Shown here piece by piece: positions 24,048 through 36,500 of a stretch of 64,000 nucleotides of DNA (position 1 is its first letter; each line of letters starts with the position of its first letter). The position numbers and the translations under genes were made by a program. The DNA is from Melastoma dodecandrum (taxonomy: Eukaryota; Streptophyta; Magnoliopsida; Myrtales; Melastomataceae): positions 1,364,001-1,428,000 of the forward strand of contig JARUPY010000537.1 of the NCBI GenBank assembly GCA_029817715.1, read 5' to 3'. Under the pieces are notes generated by a model. The model made no database searches, had not been told where the DNA came from, and saw nothing but the letters and a program-made list of their open reading frames with translations.

Positions 24048-24982
24048 ATGGTGCCAAGTACCAGCAATGGGACGAAAGCCCCCTCGCTCACCGCCTTGGC
24101 CATCCTGAAGAAGGAGACTGATCCGGGCGTATTTTTGCTCGGCTTCGACGAGATCTGTCGTCGACTCTACACCGGCATCTTACTGTTCAACAAGGACAAG
24201 GTACTTACAGTATTGTTCATAACCGAAGGTACTGTTTTCTAAGAATCAATATTTGAGGGATTTGTACAATTCGGAAAAGGAACGACCTCTCTCCAGTTTG
24301 TTGATGTTGTCCTCGACCGGTAATTACTAAATTTCATTCTAATTGATTACTTTGTTTTTGGGGGCGGGGGTTAGAAAGTAGCTGAACAGAAGTTTTGAGT
24401 GGACGAGAAATTGGGCAAGAACTGCTTCCTTATCCTGTCCAAGGGGATGACTATTACCTGGTCAGGATCAGACAATAACGAGTACTGGGAATACGTTGTT
24501 GAGAAAGAGAAATGGTAAGAAGCCACAGACTCTTCTGCTTTCTTGGTGTTTTAATTGAGGAAGGGACTTCTCCAGAATCTTAACTCGGATTCGGAGTTTC
24601 GGCAGCTTCGAGGGCAAGGTCGATATTCCGGTCGCGAAACTGAGGAAAGTATGTTGGCTGGAAGCCTGGGGTACAATTAGGACGATCGTCCTATCTCCCA
24701 AGACAACGTACGAGGTCTCATTCGTCGTGAAGATGAGCGAAAGGAGCAGTGGGTGGCATGTTCCCGTCACCATTAGCCTGTACTTACCTGATGGGAGCAC
24801 TCAGGGACGTATGGAGAACCTCCAAGAGAAGCCGGTGGAGGAATGGTTTAATATCCCTGTAGGGAAGCTTCACGACCAACCCCAAGAACGTTGGGGAGCT
24901 GAGGATCAGGCTTATAGCAGGAGAGGGTCATTGGAAGTCAGGTCTCGTCATCAAAGGGGTGCTCCTTCAAGCACAAGACTAA
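24048..24982 (+). pseudogene. Phloem protein 2 (PP2-A type) lectin pseudogene
   Basis: Three exon-like blocks carry PP2-domain features in order. The first (24048-24200) ends GFDEICRRLYTGILLFNKDK before a GTACTT donor. The second (24375-24514) has the conserved KNCFLILSKGMTITW and EYWEY words before a GTAAGA donor. The third (from about 24576) has KVDIPVAKLRKVCWLEAWG, LSPKTTYEVSFVVK, GWHVPVTISL and EEWFNIPVGK. PP2 proteins are small phloem lectins that bind N-acetylglucosamine-type glycans and are linked to defence. Two lesions are visible: TGA at 24396-24398 where the family has a tryptophan codon, and one extra base near 24868, after which the expected C-terminal sequence continues in another frame to TAA at 24980-24982. 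The exon 3 acceptor is uncertain. The gene sits between two inverted LTRs. Confidence 0.85.
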
Positions 24983-25216
24983 AAGTGGCTAATTAATGTA
25001 GTGGTGGTGGTGGAGTGATTTAATAAATTAAGTCGGTCCACGTATGATTCCCTTCTTTATTTAATCTCCATCGTTCCTGTCATTGTGTTGCGTACGCTTT
25101 GGGGTAACTCACAAATTTATACATTTTCCTTTATATTACGACATATTTCTGGATTTTCTAAAATATTTTATGTTTGTGGAAATTTCCTCTACAGCGATTA
25201 GATTTCTAATAAATCC
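24983..25216. other. 3' flank of the PP2-like pseudogene
   Basis: It includes a short GTG microsatellite near 25001-25012 and then AT-rich DNA up to the right LTR. No feature beyond that was seen. Confidence 0.45.
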
Positions 25217-27269
25217 GGTTGGGACGGTTTTGATGATGAACCGGACCATCTGTACTACAGAAGGTCGAACATTCTATTCTACATAAGCTTACCATGATGA
25301 TGATTTTTTTTGTAAGAATCATAGTTGTAATTAAATGATTAGTCAATAATTATTTAATTACGAAATTGGATTAGTCTGATTAAGATAATCGTCTGATCAA
25401 ATTATCACGATTTGGTTTTCAAGTAATCATATTGGAGATTCTCATAGAAGGAAATGTATCTCTATATATGGAAAGGTTCTATTGTTTGGTCTACAGGCTT
25501 CTATAAGCTTACTTGACCAATATACGAGCGTTATTTGGATGCAAATCATCTACCACCTATCCAGATACACTCTCACGTGTGTCTTTATCAGGATGTAATT
25601 GATTTTAAGTCATTTGGAAGCAAATCAATGATTGTTTCCATCTGTAGAAGGTTATCGAGCAGAATCTTCTACGATACCTTCTGTGGTGCACTATTCATGG
25701 AAAATATATCATGATCTTATTCTGATTCATTTTCTGAATGCATGCACTACATATTATTATTGTATCTTAATTACGTTGTCAACTAATTCTTCATTTCCTC
25801 ATTTGCAGAATATGTTTTTATATTTTTGCCTTTTGCATTTTCTTCTTGGAGTTGTGTGTATAAATAGCCACGCCCTCTACATACTTTAAACAGATCTTCA
25901 ATTTTCCCTTCTTCTATTTTGAAAGAGAGCGTGAGCTTTAGTTTCTTCATTCTTTTGTTCTTCGAAGTTAGTCACACGAGGAGCACTAGCGACGGACGGC
26001 TGCACTAGCCTTCTGGGAGAGTGACTCGGGGCTCGAGGGACTCGGTTGGAAGCTGCGGGAGACGTTGTTGGAAGCGTATCGACGTGGGCAACGTGCAGTG
26101 GGCCGGAGAGAAGGGCTGAACATCGGGAGCACAGAAGGTGAGGGACTAACCAGCTTCTGTTGTGTAGAGCTCTGTGTACAGGAACCTAGGACGGAGGCTG
26201 CCGTCTGTTTGCGTGGGGTTTGCCGCGTGCTTGCACAGGGTCTGCTGCGTGCTTGCGTAGGGTATGCTACGTGTTTGTGTGGAGTACGCCACATAGTCGC
26301 TATCTCGAGGAGATCGTGCAGGTCGTGTGGAGCCGTCGGAGGGAAAATCCATCCTTGAACAGAGGTCGCTGTTCGCTTGCGTAGGGTTCGCTACGTGCTT
26401 GCGTGGGGTACACCACGAAGTCGTTATCCTTGAGGGATTGCGCATTTGTTACCTTGTTAGTACGTTAACACGTGCAACCTCCTGTAGTGCAGAACCTTCG
26501 GATCTGTATAACCTACTGTAGAGCAGAACCTTCAGGTCTGAATCTACTTTAGTGTAGAACCTTACGGTCTGTACATATCTCAAGTCATTTCTAATACGAA
26601 CCATTTTGGTTTGTTAAAGATTAACACATTCTTTGTACAGAACCTTACGGTCTGTGCAACACTTTCTGTAAGACAGAATCCTTGGATCTGTACGATAGAA
26701 GGTTGACGTTTTTAGTACAGAATCTCTTGATCTGTGCTATAGAAGGTTAACACGTCTGATACAGAACCTTCTGGTCTGTATTGTCCCTTACCTTCTTCGA
26801 CACAGAACCCTCTGATATGTGTTGTGCCTAACTTTCTACGATACAGAACCTTCTGGTCTGTATTGAGCCTAAGTTGGTATAGTACAGAACCTTCGGGTTT
26901 GTGCTTCGTAACAAGCCTCTACGGTACAAAACCTTCTGGTTTGTACTCTGCCACTCAAGCCTCTATTGTACAGAACATTTAGATCTGTTTTTAGTTGCTA
27001 TCATTGGTGTAATTTGTACAGAGATATATTTGAGTGGAGACCATCCAAATATTTAGGTGAAGAGTGGACGTAAGCAATTTGCTGAACCACTATAAAAATA
27101 CTTGTGTCCATAAAACAAATTTGCAAACACACTTGAACGTTTTGTTGTATAGAAGCCTATCTACGGTTCTATTTAACAGAAGATTTCTTCCGCTGCGGGG
27201 TAAAATAAAAAAGCGTTAAAGTCCGAAACTTGGAGATTAACACTAATTCACCCCCCTCTTAGTGTAACA
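25217..27269 (+). repeat. 2-kb copia-type LTR, right arm of an inverted pair
   Basis: Read on the plus strand it starts with a decayed end (GGTTGGGACGGTTTTGATGATG) and ends CTCTTAGTGTAACA. It is the reverse-oriented partner of 21597-23633. It contains an array of about a dozen ACAGAACCTTCTGGTCTGT-like units (about 26480-26990). It also has a tandem repeat of about 27 bp built on tgcttgcgtggggt (about 26205-26290, with a further copy near 26370-26420). The arms differ by many substitutions, so they are not recent. TGGTATTAAGA at 27302 resembles a damaged primer site but is too weak to call. Confidence 0.82.
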
Positions 27270-27482
27270 AATCCTCAGTGTTCTTGTCTTGCCCCCAAGC
27301 ATGGTATTAAGATTGCATGCTTTCCACATCGATGGTGAGCAACAAACAGGGTCGTCACACAGTTTTAGGCGTATGTGACATTAAAAACAAAGAAAGTAAT
27401 GGAGTTTGAGACACAGGGTTTATTATAAAGAGACCGACAAGTTTTTAGGGAACAAATAATGGACGTCACATGGGCAGTTAGT

Positions 27483-28935
27483 GTTAGTGTATGCACTTAT
27501 GTGACAAGACACTTTATTGTATTTACGGATAAATAGGCGAGTATTTATTATTGATTATTTTAGTTTTCTGCACGTAAACTTATTAATGATAAAGTCTCAC
27601 ATATTAATGAGTATATTAAGATGAAATATCCTATGATAGGATAGATGTTTAAAGGGGACATAGATATCTAGATCATCATTGAGTATAACTGAAGAGGCCA
27701 ATATAGACCGAGGGATGGTGTATACAAGTTATACTTAGGAGTACCCTGATATTAGGGATACTTGACATGACCCATTTTAGAGGATACCACATATTAAACA
27801 TAATTGGTCAATCATGTTTATGAACGAGTGTAACTGATCTTTTGACTTGAGACCATCATTTATTCAATGCATGGAGTTCACGCAATTTGACATCGTTAAA
27901 AGCAGTCTTTAACCGGATTATGATTAATACGATTGTTGAGCGTGAGACGGGGCGTAGAGAAAATAGTGTCAAGTCTGATTCATTGTTATTTTGGATTAGA
28001 GAGTTGACATTCTGGCCGCTTGATAGAGATATTAGTGACTCTAAAATCCATGGCCATTGTAGGAATGTTTTTACGATCAAGTGATTCTATTATATCTTGG
28101 CAATCAAATAAAAAAATTAATTTGGTGATGTATTTTTACGCCGAATTAATTAGGATGTCAATTAAATGAAGAAATTGAATTACACAGTAATCGATTCGTA
28201 GTGGTTTATGATTTATAATCACTATCCTAACACGTTGGATGACTAAAAACTGTTGTTGGATGGTTACATTAGTTTGTGTATGGATTTACGCTATCTTCGT
28301 GTGTAGGACCTAGAGGTTTGCAAGCATAACACGTCGACACGAACATTATATTATTGATTATTTAGTGAATACTAAATTAATCATTATAATATTTCAAAAA
28401 TTAGAATTAATTGGATTATTAATTTATTGTGAAATATCAAAAGCAAATAACTAGACCAAATCGAATATTAATTTATTTGGGTCAATTGAGATTAAATAAA
28501 GGATATAAAATAAATATTTGAATAAACCATATTCGATCTTGGTCTATTTATTTGCTTCCAATATTTTAAAATAAATTAATCATTTAATTAATTCTAATTC
28601 TGAAATAACAAAATTAATTAATTTAGTTTCCACTAAATAATCAATAATATAATGCTCGTGTCAACGTGCTATGCATATGACTCTCTAGGTCCTATACACG
28701 AAGGTAGTATAAATCCATACACAAACTCTATATGTTCATGTCCCCTCTAAACATCTATCCGATCACGGACTATTTCAGATTAATATACTTGTTAATCTGT
28801 GGGACTTTATCATTAATAATTTTACGTGCAGAAAAATAAAATAATCAATGACAAATAATCACTTTTATTAATTATTTATCCACAAATACAATAAAGTGTC
28901 TCGGCACATAAGCGCACACACTATAGTTACACATA
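27483..28935. repeat. Imperfect inverted repeat with a ~600-bp unpaired insert
   Basis: The left part (27483-27660 and about 28265-28500) matches the right part (28520-28935) in reverse complement. Matching words include ACACTTTATTGTATTT, TCTGCACGTAAA, GGATAGATGTTT and CATTATATTATTGATTATT. About 27665-28265 has no partner. The two arms look like two copies of one LTR-like sequence facing each other, the right one with a deletion. No coding sequence was found in it. Confidence 0.75.
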
Positions 28936-29751
28936 AGGCTATTGTTTTGCTTGCACGTGCTTTAGTTCATCGGAAATTTCTATGTACAATTTCCGATAAG
29001 ACTATTTTTGTTATTTATTTAAAATTTTTATACGCATTATGAGATATTATTATTTTAGGTCGAAAAATATTACTTTTATTTCTGTTGCTGCGCCCTAAAT
29101 CTAACAGTTAGTATTTGAGGGACTCGTTTTGCACGTAATATGGTCTTGGGGGTTTGTCGTTTTTAAATGCTACTCTCAATATAAGACGACCGAGGGATGA
29201 GTAGTTTAAGTTAGAGTTAGCGCAATGATCCGACAAGAATGGATTAGATAGTCATTTTTTTAATATGATAGCTGCGATGTAAAGAGGCCGACAGTTGTTT
29301 GTTAGTACAATCAGATAATGAACATCCCGCGGGATAATTATATATCTACTATATATTATAATAAACGAAAAATTAATCATGAAATATACCCCAAACGTTT
29401 TGTACGTATTTTTCGATATGACCAAACATCTAGAAAATATCATAAAATAGCCTAGACTTTTAAATTCATTTTAATAATATCCATCAAGTACTGAAAATCA
29501 CAAAATAAGTCCTAAAAATGTCCGGGAAAGAAAAATTCTCGGAAAATCTTTATGAAACTCTTTCAAAATTAGTGTTCGTTTCGAAGAAATACCTTTGAAG
29601 TGAGGTGAGGCATAAATAAATATGCCAAGTGACTTAACAGACAGAGAATAGATTAGTTTGTGGTTTTTAAATGCTGCCCATGAGCATAGAGATGAGTAGT
29701 TTATGATTTTTAAGTTAGACTTACGAGAAAAGATTAGATATTCATTTTTTT
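28936..29751. other. AT-rich intergenic DNA with a duplicated fragment
   Basis: Around 29152-29330 there is a diverged copy of sequence found again at 29660-29880 (shared words GATGAGTAGTTTA, ACAAGAATGGATTAGATAG). No gene or transposon end was recognised. Confidence 0.45.
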
Positions 29752-30290
29752 TAATATGCTATGCGACAAGAATAGATTAGATAGTCATTTTTTATATATG
29801 CTAGTTGCGATATAAAGATACGGACAAGTGATTAGGGGAGATTAGTATAATCAATGAACGTCACATGGGTTGCCCGTCCAACTAACATAATCAAATCAAA
29901 TCATATCATATCATATCATGCTAATTAAGAGTGATTAAAGTTAACCAGACGACCGAATAGGATAATAAACAGGGGAGCGCATTTGTACTATGACGTGTCA
30001 TCTTTAGGATAAGAATAAAAATGGATGGTGATTAATTATTTTAGCTTATTTAATTTAACTAAATTAAAAAAAAATTAAAACCACTTTACCGGGTTAATGG
30101 TCAATTTGGGGTAGCTATAATGATCATTTTGGTAAATTATTTATGATGTTGTCTTTATTTTGATCGTACATATGTTACCATTCTAGAGTCGTTTTGAATG
30201 ATTTTCTTCCGATATAATTAATGTTGCCCCCGAGTGCAAGAATGTTGTCCAGTTAATCTTTCTAATTTCTTTATTTCAAAGCTTATTATA
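29752..30290 (+). repeat. ~530-bp direct repeat, copy 1
   Basis: It matches 38519-39050 in the same orientation over its whole length. Long identical stretches include the AACAGGGGAGCGCATTTGTA block, and a small (ATATC)n run lies near 29892-29920. The two copies flank the tandem array and the chromovirus. No coding sequence is present. Confidence 0.85.
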
Positions 30291-30689
30291 ATCACACTAG
30301 AGTTTAAACAAACCTCTTTGGAGTTTGAACATGTTCAAGTTTTGTAGGGAAGGCGCATGTATTCTTATGCCCCCGTTAGCTTCTTCGAGGTTAGGATCGA
30401 AAACGGCTTCCACCAGACCACCGTCGCCGTTGCCTAGGAGTTTGTGTCTTACTGCGGGGATGTTCATGTGCCAACACAGTTGACAATGGACGGAGACAAA
30501 GTTATGTCACGTACTTCAACTCTTGCTTGGGGAGATTATAATAAAGTTGAGTATCTGCTGGGGTGATGCGATGTGATGGATATGTTCATCTTGATAGTCG
30601 TTCTAGAAGAATATGATTTTATGCAGTGTAACAGACTCCTATATAGAAAAATGGAGGCATGGCTCCAGTTGGGGGAATGACGTGTGACT

Positions 30690-31937
30690 CCGTCTCGGAA
30701 ATGATAAGAAATTTTATTAGAGAGTAATGTAGATGATACTCCCTTTCTACATGATCATCCTTGGTGACAACAATGGCAATCTCGAAGCTTTGGTTCGAAA
30801 TCTTTCACCTGACCGCCCACGCCTTTGTTCATAATGCTAGATGTTCATGTACCTATACTCGCCAAAGGGCGGAAAACAAGTAGGCTTATGTAACTTGTTT
30901 TTGTTAAAGTAAGAATGAAGTGTGATCATGTAACTTCATTTATATGAAAAGTGAAGTAGAGCTTTGATACTTCCCTTTTCATGTGTTTCGTCTTTGCATC
31001 TTCGTCCGATGGAATCAAAGGATTGACGAAGATTACTCCTGCCTGATGTCTATTGTGTAAGGAAGCTCATGTACCTATCAAATAGATGCGAGAAACAAAT
31101 GAGTGCATGTGACTTATTTTTGTTAGAGTAAAAATGAAGTTCGTTAATGTAACTTCGTTTGTAATAAAAATAAAGTAGTGTTTTGGTACTTTCCTTTTAC
31201 ATGGTTTCGTCATTACGTCCTCGTCCGATGGAATCGAAGGTTTGACGAAATGACTACTTTGGTTTTATATTCGTTGTATAAGTTTGCTCATGTATACGTA
31301 TCAAATAGATGAAAAGGAAACAAGTGTATTTGTACGACTTGATTCTTTTTAGAGTAGAAACGAAATGTGCTTCATGTAATTTCGTTTATAAGGAAGGTAA
31401 AGAAGTGTTATGGTACTTCCCCATTTGTGTTTGTTTCGTCAGTGCATCTTCGTCCATATGAATCGAAGGATTGACGAAATTGTGACAAGACTTTGGCTTG
31501 AATATTTGCCACCCTGCCACCCTCAACTTTGTCATAGGAGTTGTGTACCATTCGTGTGAGGAGCTCTTGTACCTGCCCACAAGACAAAGGACGTAAACGA
31601 AATGAGCTCATGTAATTTCACTTAGCTTGATGAAGAGACTAATATTTGTATGACTCTCCCTTTTCATTTGTATTGTCAACGTTTTTTGCCCCAGTTCCTA
31701 GGGGATGACAAGAACTTCTCTAACAAAGGCTGTTTCGAAGCTCCGGTTCGAAATTCATTGATTGTCTTGATTTTCTGTTTAGGACACTCATGTACTCCCT
31801 GACATAAGCATGGAGAGCACAACAAGTAAGCTCATGTAACTTGTTTTGCAAAGAAAGCATTAGTCAAGGAATAAGTACCTCCTTTCATGTGATTTGTTGG
31901 TTTGTCAACGGAGAATTAACCAAGATTGCTCAGTCTT
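30690..31937 (+). repeat. Diverged tandem array, unit about 225-240 bp
   Basis: Successive units carry CATGTAACTT-like words, then a cttcccttttcatgt-like block, then TTCGTC and CGATGGAATC with TTGACGAA. The CGTCC landmarks near 31003, 31222 and 31451 give the spacing. Earlier and later units (about 30690-30960 and 31560-31937) are more diverged. The chromovirus inserted into this array, and a further diverged unit follows it at about 37745-37915. No coding role is apparent. Confidence 0.7.
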
Positions 31938-32539
31938 TGATACGTGGAAATCAAAGGAACGAGGTGATGGGGATGGAAGAGGGAAGAGCTAGGGTAAATG
32001 AACTTGGAGTCGAAGGGGAAAGCAGCTCGAGGGACTTCGAAGTCTTCGAAGTGAAAGGACTTGACTTGGATGGCTGTGGGCCGACAGAAGGAAATGAGGT
32101 AGAAGCGGGCTGCGGGCTAGGAGAAGGCTGCACAGAGCCTTTCGTGAAGGCTTGATAAGCAACACCTGCTAATAATAAAAGATGGTCAGCGGACCTGAAT
32201 GAATGAAGAAAAGAAATTAAGGAGAAGAAGCAGGAAAATCGTAGGAATTGGGCAACCACCAACAGACACGCACGCACCAACAGACAAGCACGCACAACAG
32301 TAGCAATCAACGGAGAATGGGAGGGTAATCAGTTAGTGGGGATAAGATCAAGGGTAGTATTTAAAGGCATACTCTCCTTATTTTGTAAATAGAGAAAAAT
32401 TATGGATAGGGTGGAAGGTGTGGGATCCGGAGAAGAGAAGGGTTGATAGTTATGACTGTGGGTGTGGAAGGTTGACACTTCTTCCTGCATTTTGTGGAGG
32501 TTCAGCTTGTGAAAGTGAAGTGTGTTTTTTCCCGTTCCA
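31938..32539 (+). repeat. 5' LTR of the chromovirus (~602 bp)
   Basis: It runs from TGATACGTGG to CCCGTTCCA, just before the primer site at 32542. It matches 36991-37562 except for the last ~37 bp, which the 3' LTR lacks. Confidence 0.88.
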
Positions 32540-32541
32540 AG

Positions 32542-32553
32542 TGGTATCAGAGC
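32542..32553 (+). other. Primer binding site (initiator tRNA-Met type)
   Basis: TGGTATCAGAGC lies 2 bp inside the element from the inferred end of the 5' LTR, the usual spacing for this class of primer site. Confidence 0.92.
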
Positions 32554-32575
32554 TCCCAAGCTTGACCTCTTCTTT

Positions 32576-33551
32576 ATGGAAATGGCTAACGGAACAAGAT
32601 CTAGGGTGGCGCAAATGGAGTCCGAATCGATGAAGGAGGTACTGCAGGAACTTGGAGGAATTAAGGTTGAAGGTGGGTACTATGGACGCAAGGAAAATAG
32701 GGTCATCTAAGGAGGAGGAGTCTGATGCTAGAGGAAGAAGAGACGGCAGGCTACCATGGCAGCAGGAGCGAGTCAGCAGACTTCCCAGAATAGAATTTCC
32801 TACTTTTGATGGGTCTCAAGTTCGGGAGTGGGTTTTTCGTTGTGAACGTTTCTTCGAACTCGACGAGACTCCACCCGAGCTTAAGGTGAGTATTGCGTCG
32901 GTACATTTACTGGGGCTAGCAATCGAATGGCATTACGCCTTCTTGCGGGGAAGAGAGTTGGTTGGGCCCGTGAGTTGGGAAGAGTACTCTTCAGCCATGC
33001 TTTTGCGTTTTGGTCCTAACGAGTTGACAAGACCCATCGTGCTACTACGTGAGCTGCAGGAGAAAGGGAACCTATCCGATTATATTGATGAGTTTGTCTC
33101 GTTGGTGACCAAAGTGGACCTGTCTATTGACGATCAGGTGGCGCTATTCGTGGGAGGGCTGAAACGGGAGAATAGGAGGTTGGTGACTGTGCTTAAGCCC
33201 CGGACCTTGCAGCAAGCTATCGCACTTGCAAAGACACTATCCCATGATGATGAAGTTCCACAAACCCAGGCCAAAGAGGTGTACTCCAGGGGACGGATGG
33301 AACAAGGGCAGAATTCGGGGGTGGTGAACACTGTTCCATTTGGAAGGGGCTTAACCAAACCAGCGACTGTTAAGGCCATTGAAGGATACAGTAGGGGAGG
33401 GGGACCTATTCCTAAGCCTTTGGCTTATCAACCGCCCCACAAAAGGTTGTCGACGACAGAAATGGAGGAGAAACAGTCGAAGGGGTTATGTTTTTGGTGT
33501 GATGAAAAGCTTTTCATCACAAGTGTGCAAACAAGAAGCTCTACTCCCTAA
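32576..33551 (+). pseudogene. Chromovirus gag with two frameshifts
   Basis: Gag starts in one frame (MANGTRSRVAQME, ATG at 32576 or 32582). It moves to another frame near 32670-32700, where it continues as the retrotransposon gag domain (RIEFPTFDGSQVREWVFRCE, WEEYSSAMLLRFGP, LVTKVDLSIDDQVALFVGGL). The zinc knuckle starts at GLCFWCDEK (near 33487), but a lost base near 33515 ends this frame early. The second half of the knuckle (HHKCANKK) lies in the frame that leads into pol. The normal polyprotein is therefore cut inside the knuckle. Confidence 0.88.
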
Positions 33552-36500
33552 TCCTAGAAGCAGGGGATGAAAATTCCGATGACAAGATTGAACCGGAGGC
33601 AGAAGAGGTTTTAGACACAGATAATACTCCAATAGTGACGTTGCATGCGATACATGGAGTAGCAATATCTTTCAGAAACCGAACCATGAAGATAATTGGA
33701 TGGTATAAGAAGAGAAAACTCACCATTTTAGTGGATTCGGGCAGTACTCACAACTTCTTGGATCTAGGAGTTGCTAAGCAAATCAGGTGTGTTGTGAAAA
33801 ACACAACAAGAAAGAGCGTGATGGTAGCTAACGGAGAGAAGATGCCTTGTAGTAAGATGGTGCCTAATTTCGAATGGGAAATGCAAGGAGAAAGGTATGT
33901 GGCCAACATGTTGCTCATGCCACTCAAGGGATGTGAAGTGATATTGGGGATGGAATGGCTTCATACCTTGGGAGTAGTGAAGTGGAATTTCCCCAGTTTG
34001 TCAATGCAATTCCAGTGGCATAACAAGATGACAACATTAGTGGCAGGAGAAGGAGAGTCAGCCAGGGTGACTACGGGGGGATTCGCTATCCATAAGGATG
34101 AGATGGGATTGATGATTGTTCCCCAAGTAAACCAATGTGAATTGACAGTGACAGACAAGGAGTTGCCAGAACAGGTACAAGAGCTACTTATAAGGTTTAG
34201 TAGAGTGTTTGAAGAACCTAAGGAGCTACCCCCACACCGAGCTTATGACCATGCAATTCCACTGGAAGATGGGGTCAAGGGATTGAGCTTACGACCCTAT
34301 AGGTACTCTAGCACTCAAAAAGATGTAATTGAGAAACTAGTGTATGAAATGCTACAAACAGGTGTGATAAGACCGAGTACCAGCCCGTTCTCATCTCCGG
34401 TGGTCTTGGTTAAGAAGAAAGATAACTCATGGAGGTTGTGCATTGATTATCGTGAGCTTAACAGGAAGACCATCAAAGATAAGTTCCCGATTCCCATCAT
34501 TGAAGAGTTATTGGATGAATTGAAGGGTGTTAGTTGGTTTTCTAAACTGGATCTCGGATCTGGGTATCACCAAATCAGGGTAAAGGAAGCTGATATACCC
34601 AAAATAGCCTTTAAGACACACGAGGGACATTACGAGTTCCTAGTGATGCCCTTTGAGTTGACTAATGCCCCTTCTACATTTCAGAGCCTTATGAATATGA
34701 TATTTAGGCCATATTTGCGGAAGTCTGTGCTGGTTTTCTTTGATGACATTCTAGTATATAGCCCTACACTATCTGCTCATGTTGGGCATTTGGCTGAAGT
34801 TTTGGAGGTATTGCAGCACAATCAGTTGTTTGCCAAGATGAGCAAATGCTCCTTTGCTCGCAGAAGGGTAGAGTTTTTAGGACACTTCATCACGGAAGAT
34901 GGCGTTTCGACTGACCCCAAGAAGTTAGAGGCAATACAAGGTTGGCCAATTCCTAATTCAGTGAAACAACTACGCGGATTTTTGGGATTAACAGGATACT
35001 ACAGGAGGTTTGTGCGAGGCTATGGAACTATCCGCAAGCCTCTAACACAATTGCTTAAGAAGGATGCTTTTAATTGGACTTTGGAGGCTCAAGAATCCTT
35101 CCAAAAGCTCAAGGATGCCATGGTTTCTACCCCTACTTTGGCACTGCCCGATTTTTCTAAAGAATTCATCATGGAAACAGACGCTAGTTCACTCGGGATA
35201 GGGGCGGTGCTAATGCAAGGTGGGCATCCCATTGCTTTTATTAGCAAGGCATTGGCACAAAAGCACCTTTAGTTGTCGGTTTATGAGAAGGAGTTGCTTT
35301 CCATCGTGTATGCCGTGCAAAAATGGAGACACTACTTGCGGGGCAGACGCTTTGTGATAAAAACTGATCATCAAATCCTTAAGTATCTCTTAGAACAGAG
35401 GTTACATACGGACATGCAGCTGAAATGGCTTACTAAACTCGTGGGCTATGACTATGAGATCAGCTATAAGAAGGGGAAGGATAACATCGTGGCTGATGCA
35501 CTCTCTAGAGTCTCTGGGGCAGAAATAATGACCATCATGATGGAAATGCAGCAAGAAACTCTATTGGATGATATCAGGGCCAGTTGGCAACAGGATTCCG
35601 CCTTGCAAACAACCATCCATGAAATGAGGGCAGGACAACCCTCTCGTTATAACCTCTCTCAGGGGTTATTAACCAAGAAAGGGAAACTGGTGGTAGGATC
35701 TGATGCAGAATTAAGGAAGTCAATCATAAAAATCTTTCATGAGACCGCTATGGGGGGGCATTCGGGGGTACATGCTACCACCAAGAGGATTTTGAGTTAT
35801 TGTTTCTGGAAGGGCTTGGAGAAGGATGTCTGTACATTCATCAGGCTATGTGAGGTGTGTCAACGGTGCAAGTATGATCAGAATGCTCCCTCGGGGTTAC
35901 TACAATCGTTGCCCATTCCAACAGCTATGTGGGCGGACATAAGTATGGATTTCATATCAGGTTTACCTAATTCACAAGGGAAGGAGGTGATTATGGTGGT
36001 GGTTGATCGTCTTACGAAGTATGCCCACTTCATGGCACTAAAACACCCCTTTACTGTAGTAACAGTGGCAGATCTATTCCTGAATCACGTATATAAGCTA
36101 CATGGTTTGCCTAACACAATAATCAGTGATAGAGATGCTATATTTCTAAGTGAATTCTGGAAGACCCTCTTTGGAATGCAGGGAGTTGAACTGCGAATGT
36201 CAACGGCTTATCACCCTCAGACAGACGGGCAGACGGAGGTAGTGAACAGAGGGTTGGAGACCTACTTGAGGTGCATTTGTGCTGACTGCCCTAGGTTATG
36301 GAACAAATGGTTGTCACTAGCGGAATGGTGGTACAAACTACCTATCATTTTACAATTAAAATGTCCCCATTTGAGGCGTTATACGGCTATACCCCTCCAC
36401 TACATCTTCCCTATATCCCGGGAACAGCTCCTAGCAAAGAGGTGGACAGGACATTGAATGAGAGAGAGGCCATGGTTAAGCTATTGAGATTTCATATCCA

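Noticed and set aside
27302..27315. Possible primer binding site after the right LTR
   Set aside because: TGGTATTAAGATTG shares only its first six bases with the tRNA-Met site, and no gag or other internal sequence follows.
31841..32155. Open frame crossing the start of the chromovirus 5' LTR
   Set aside because: It spans the junction of the tandem array and the LTR and is repeated in the 3' LTR (36991-37208), so it is an LTR shadow frame.
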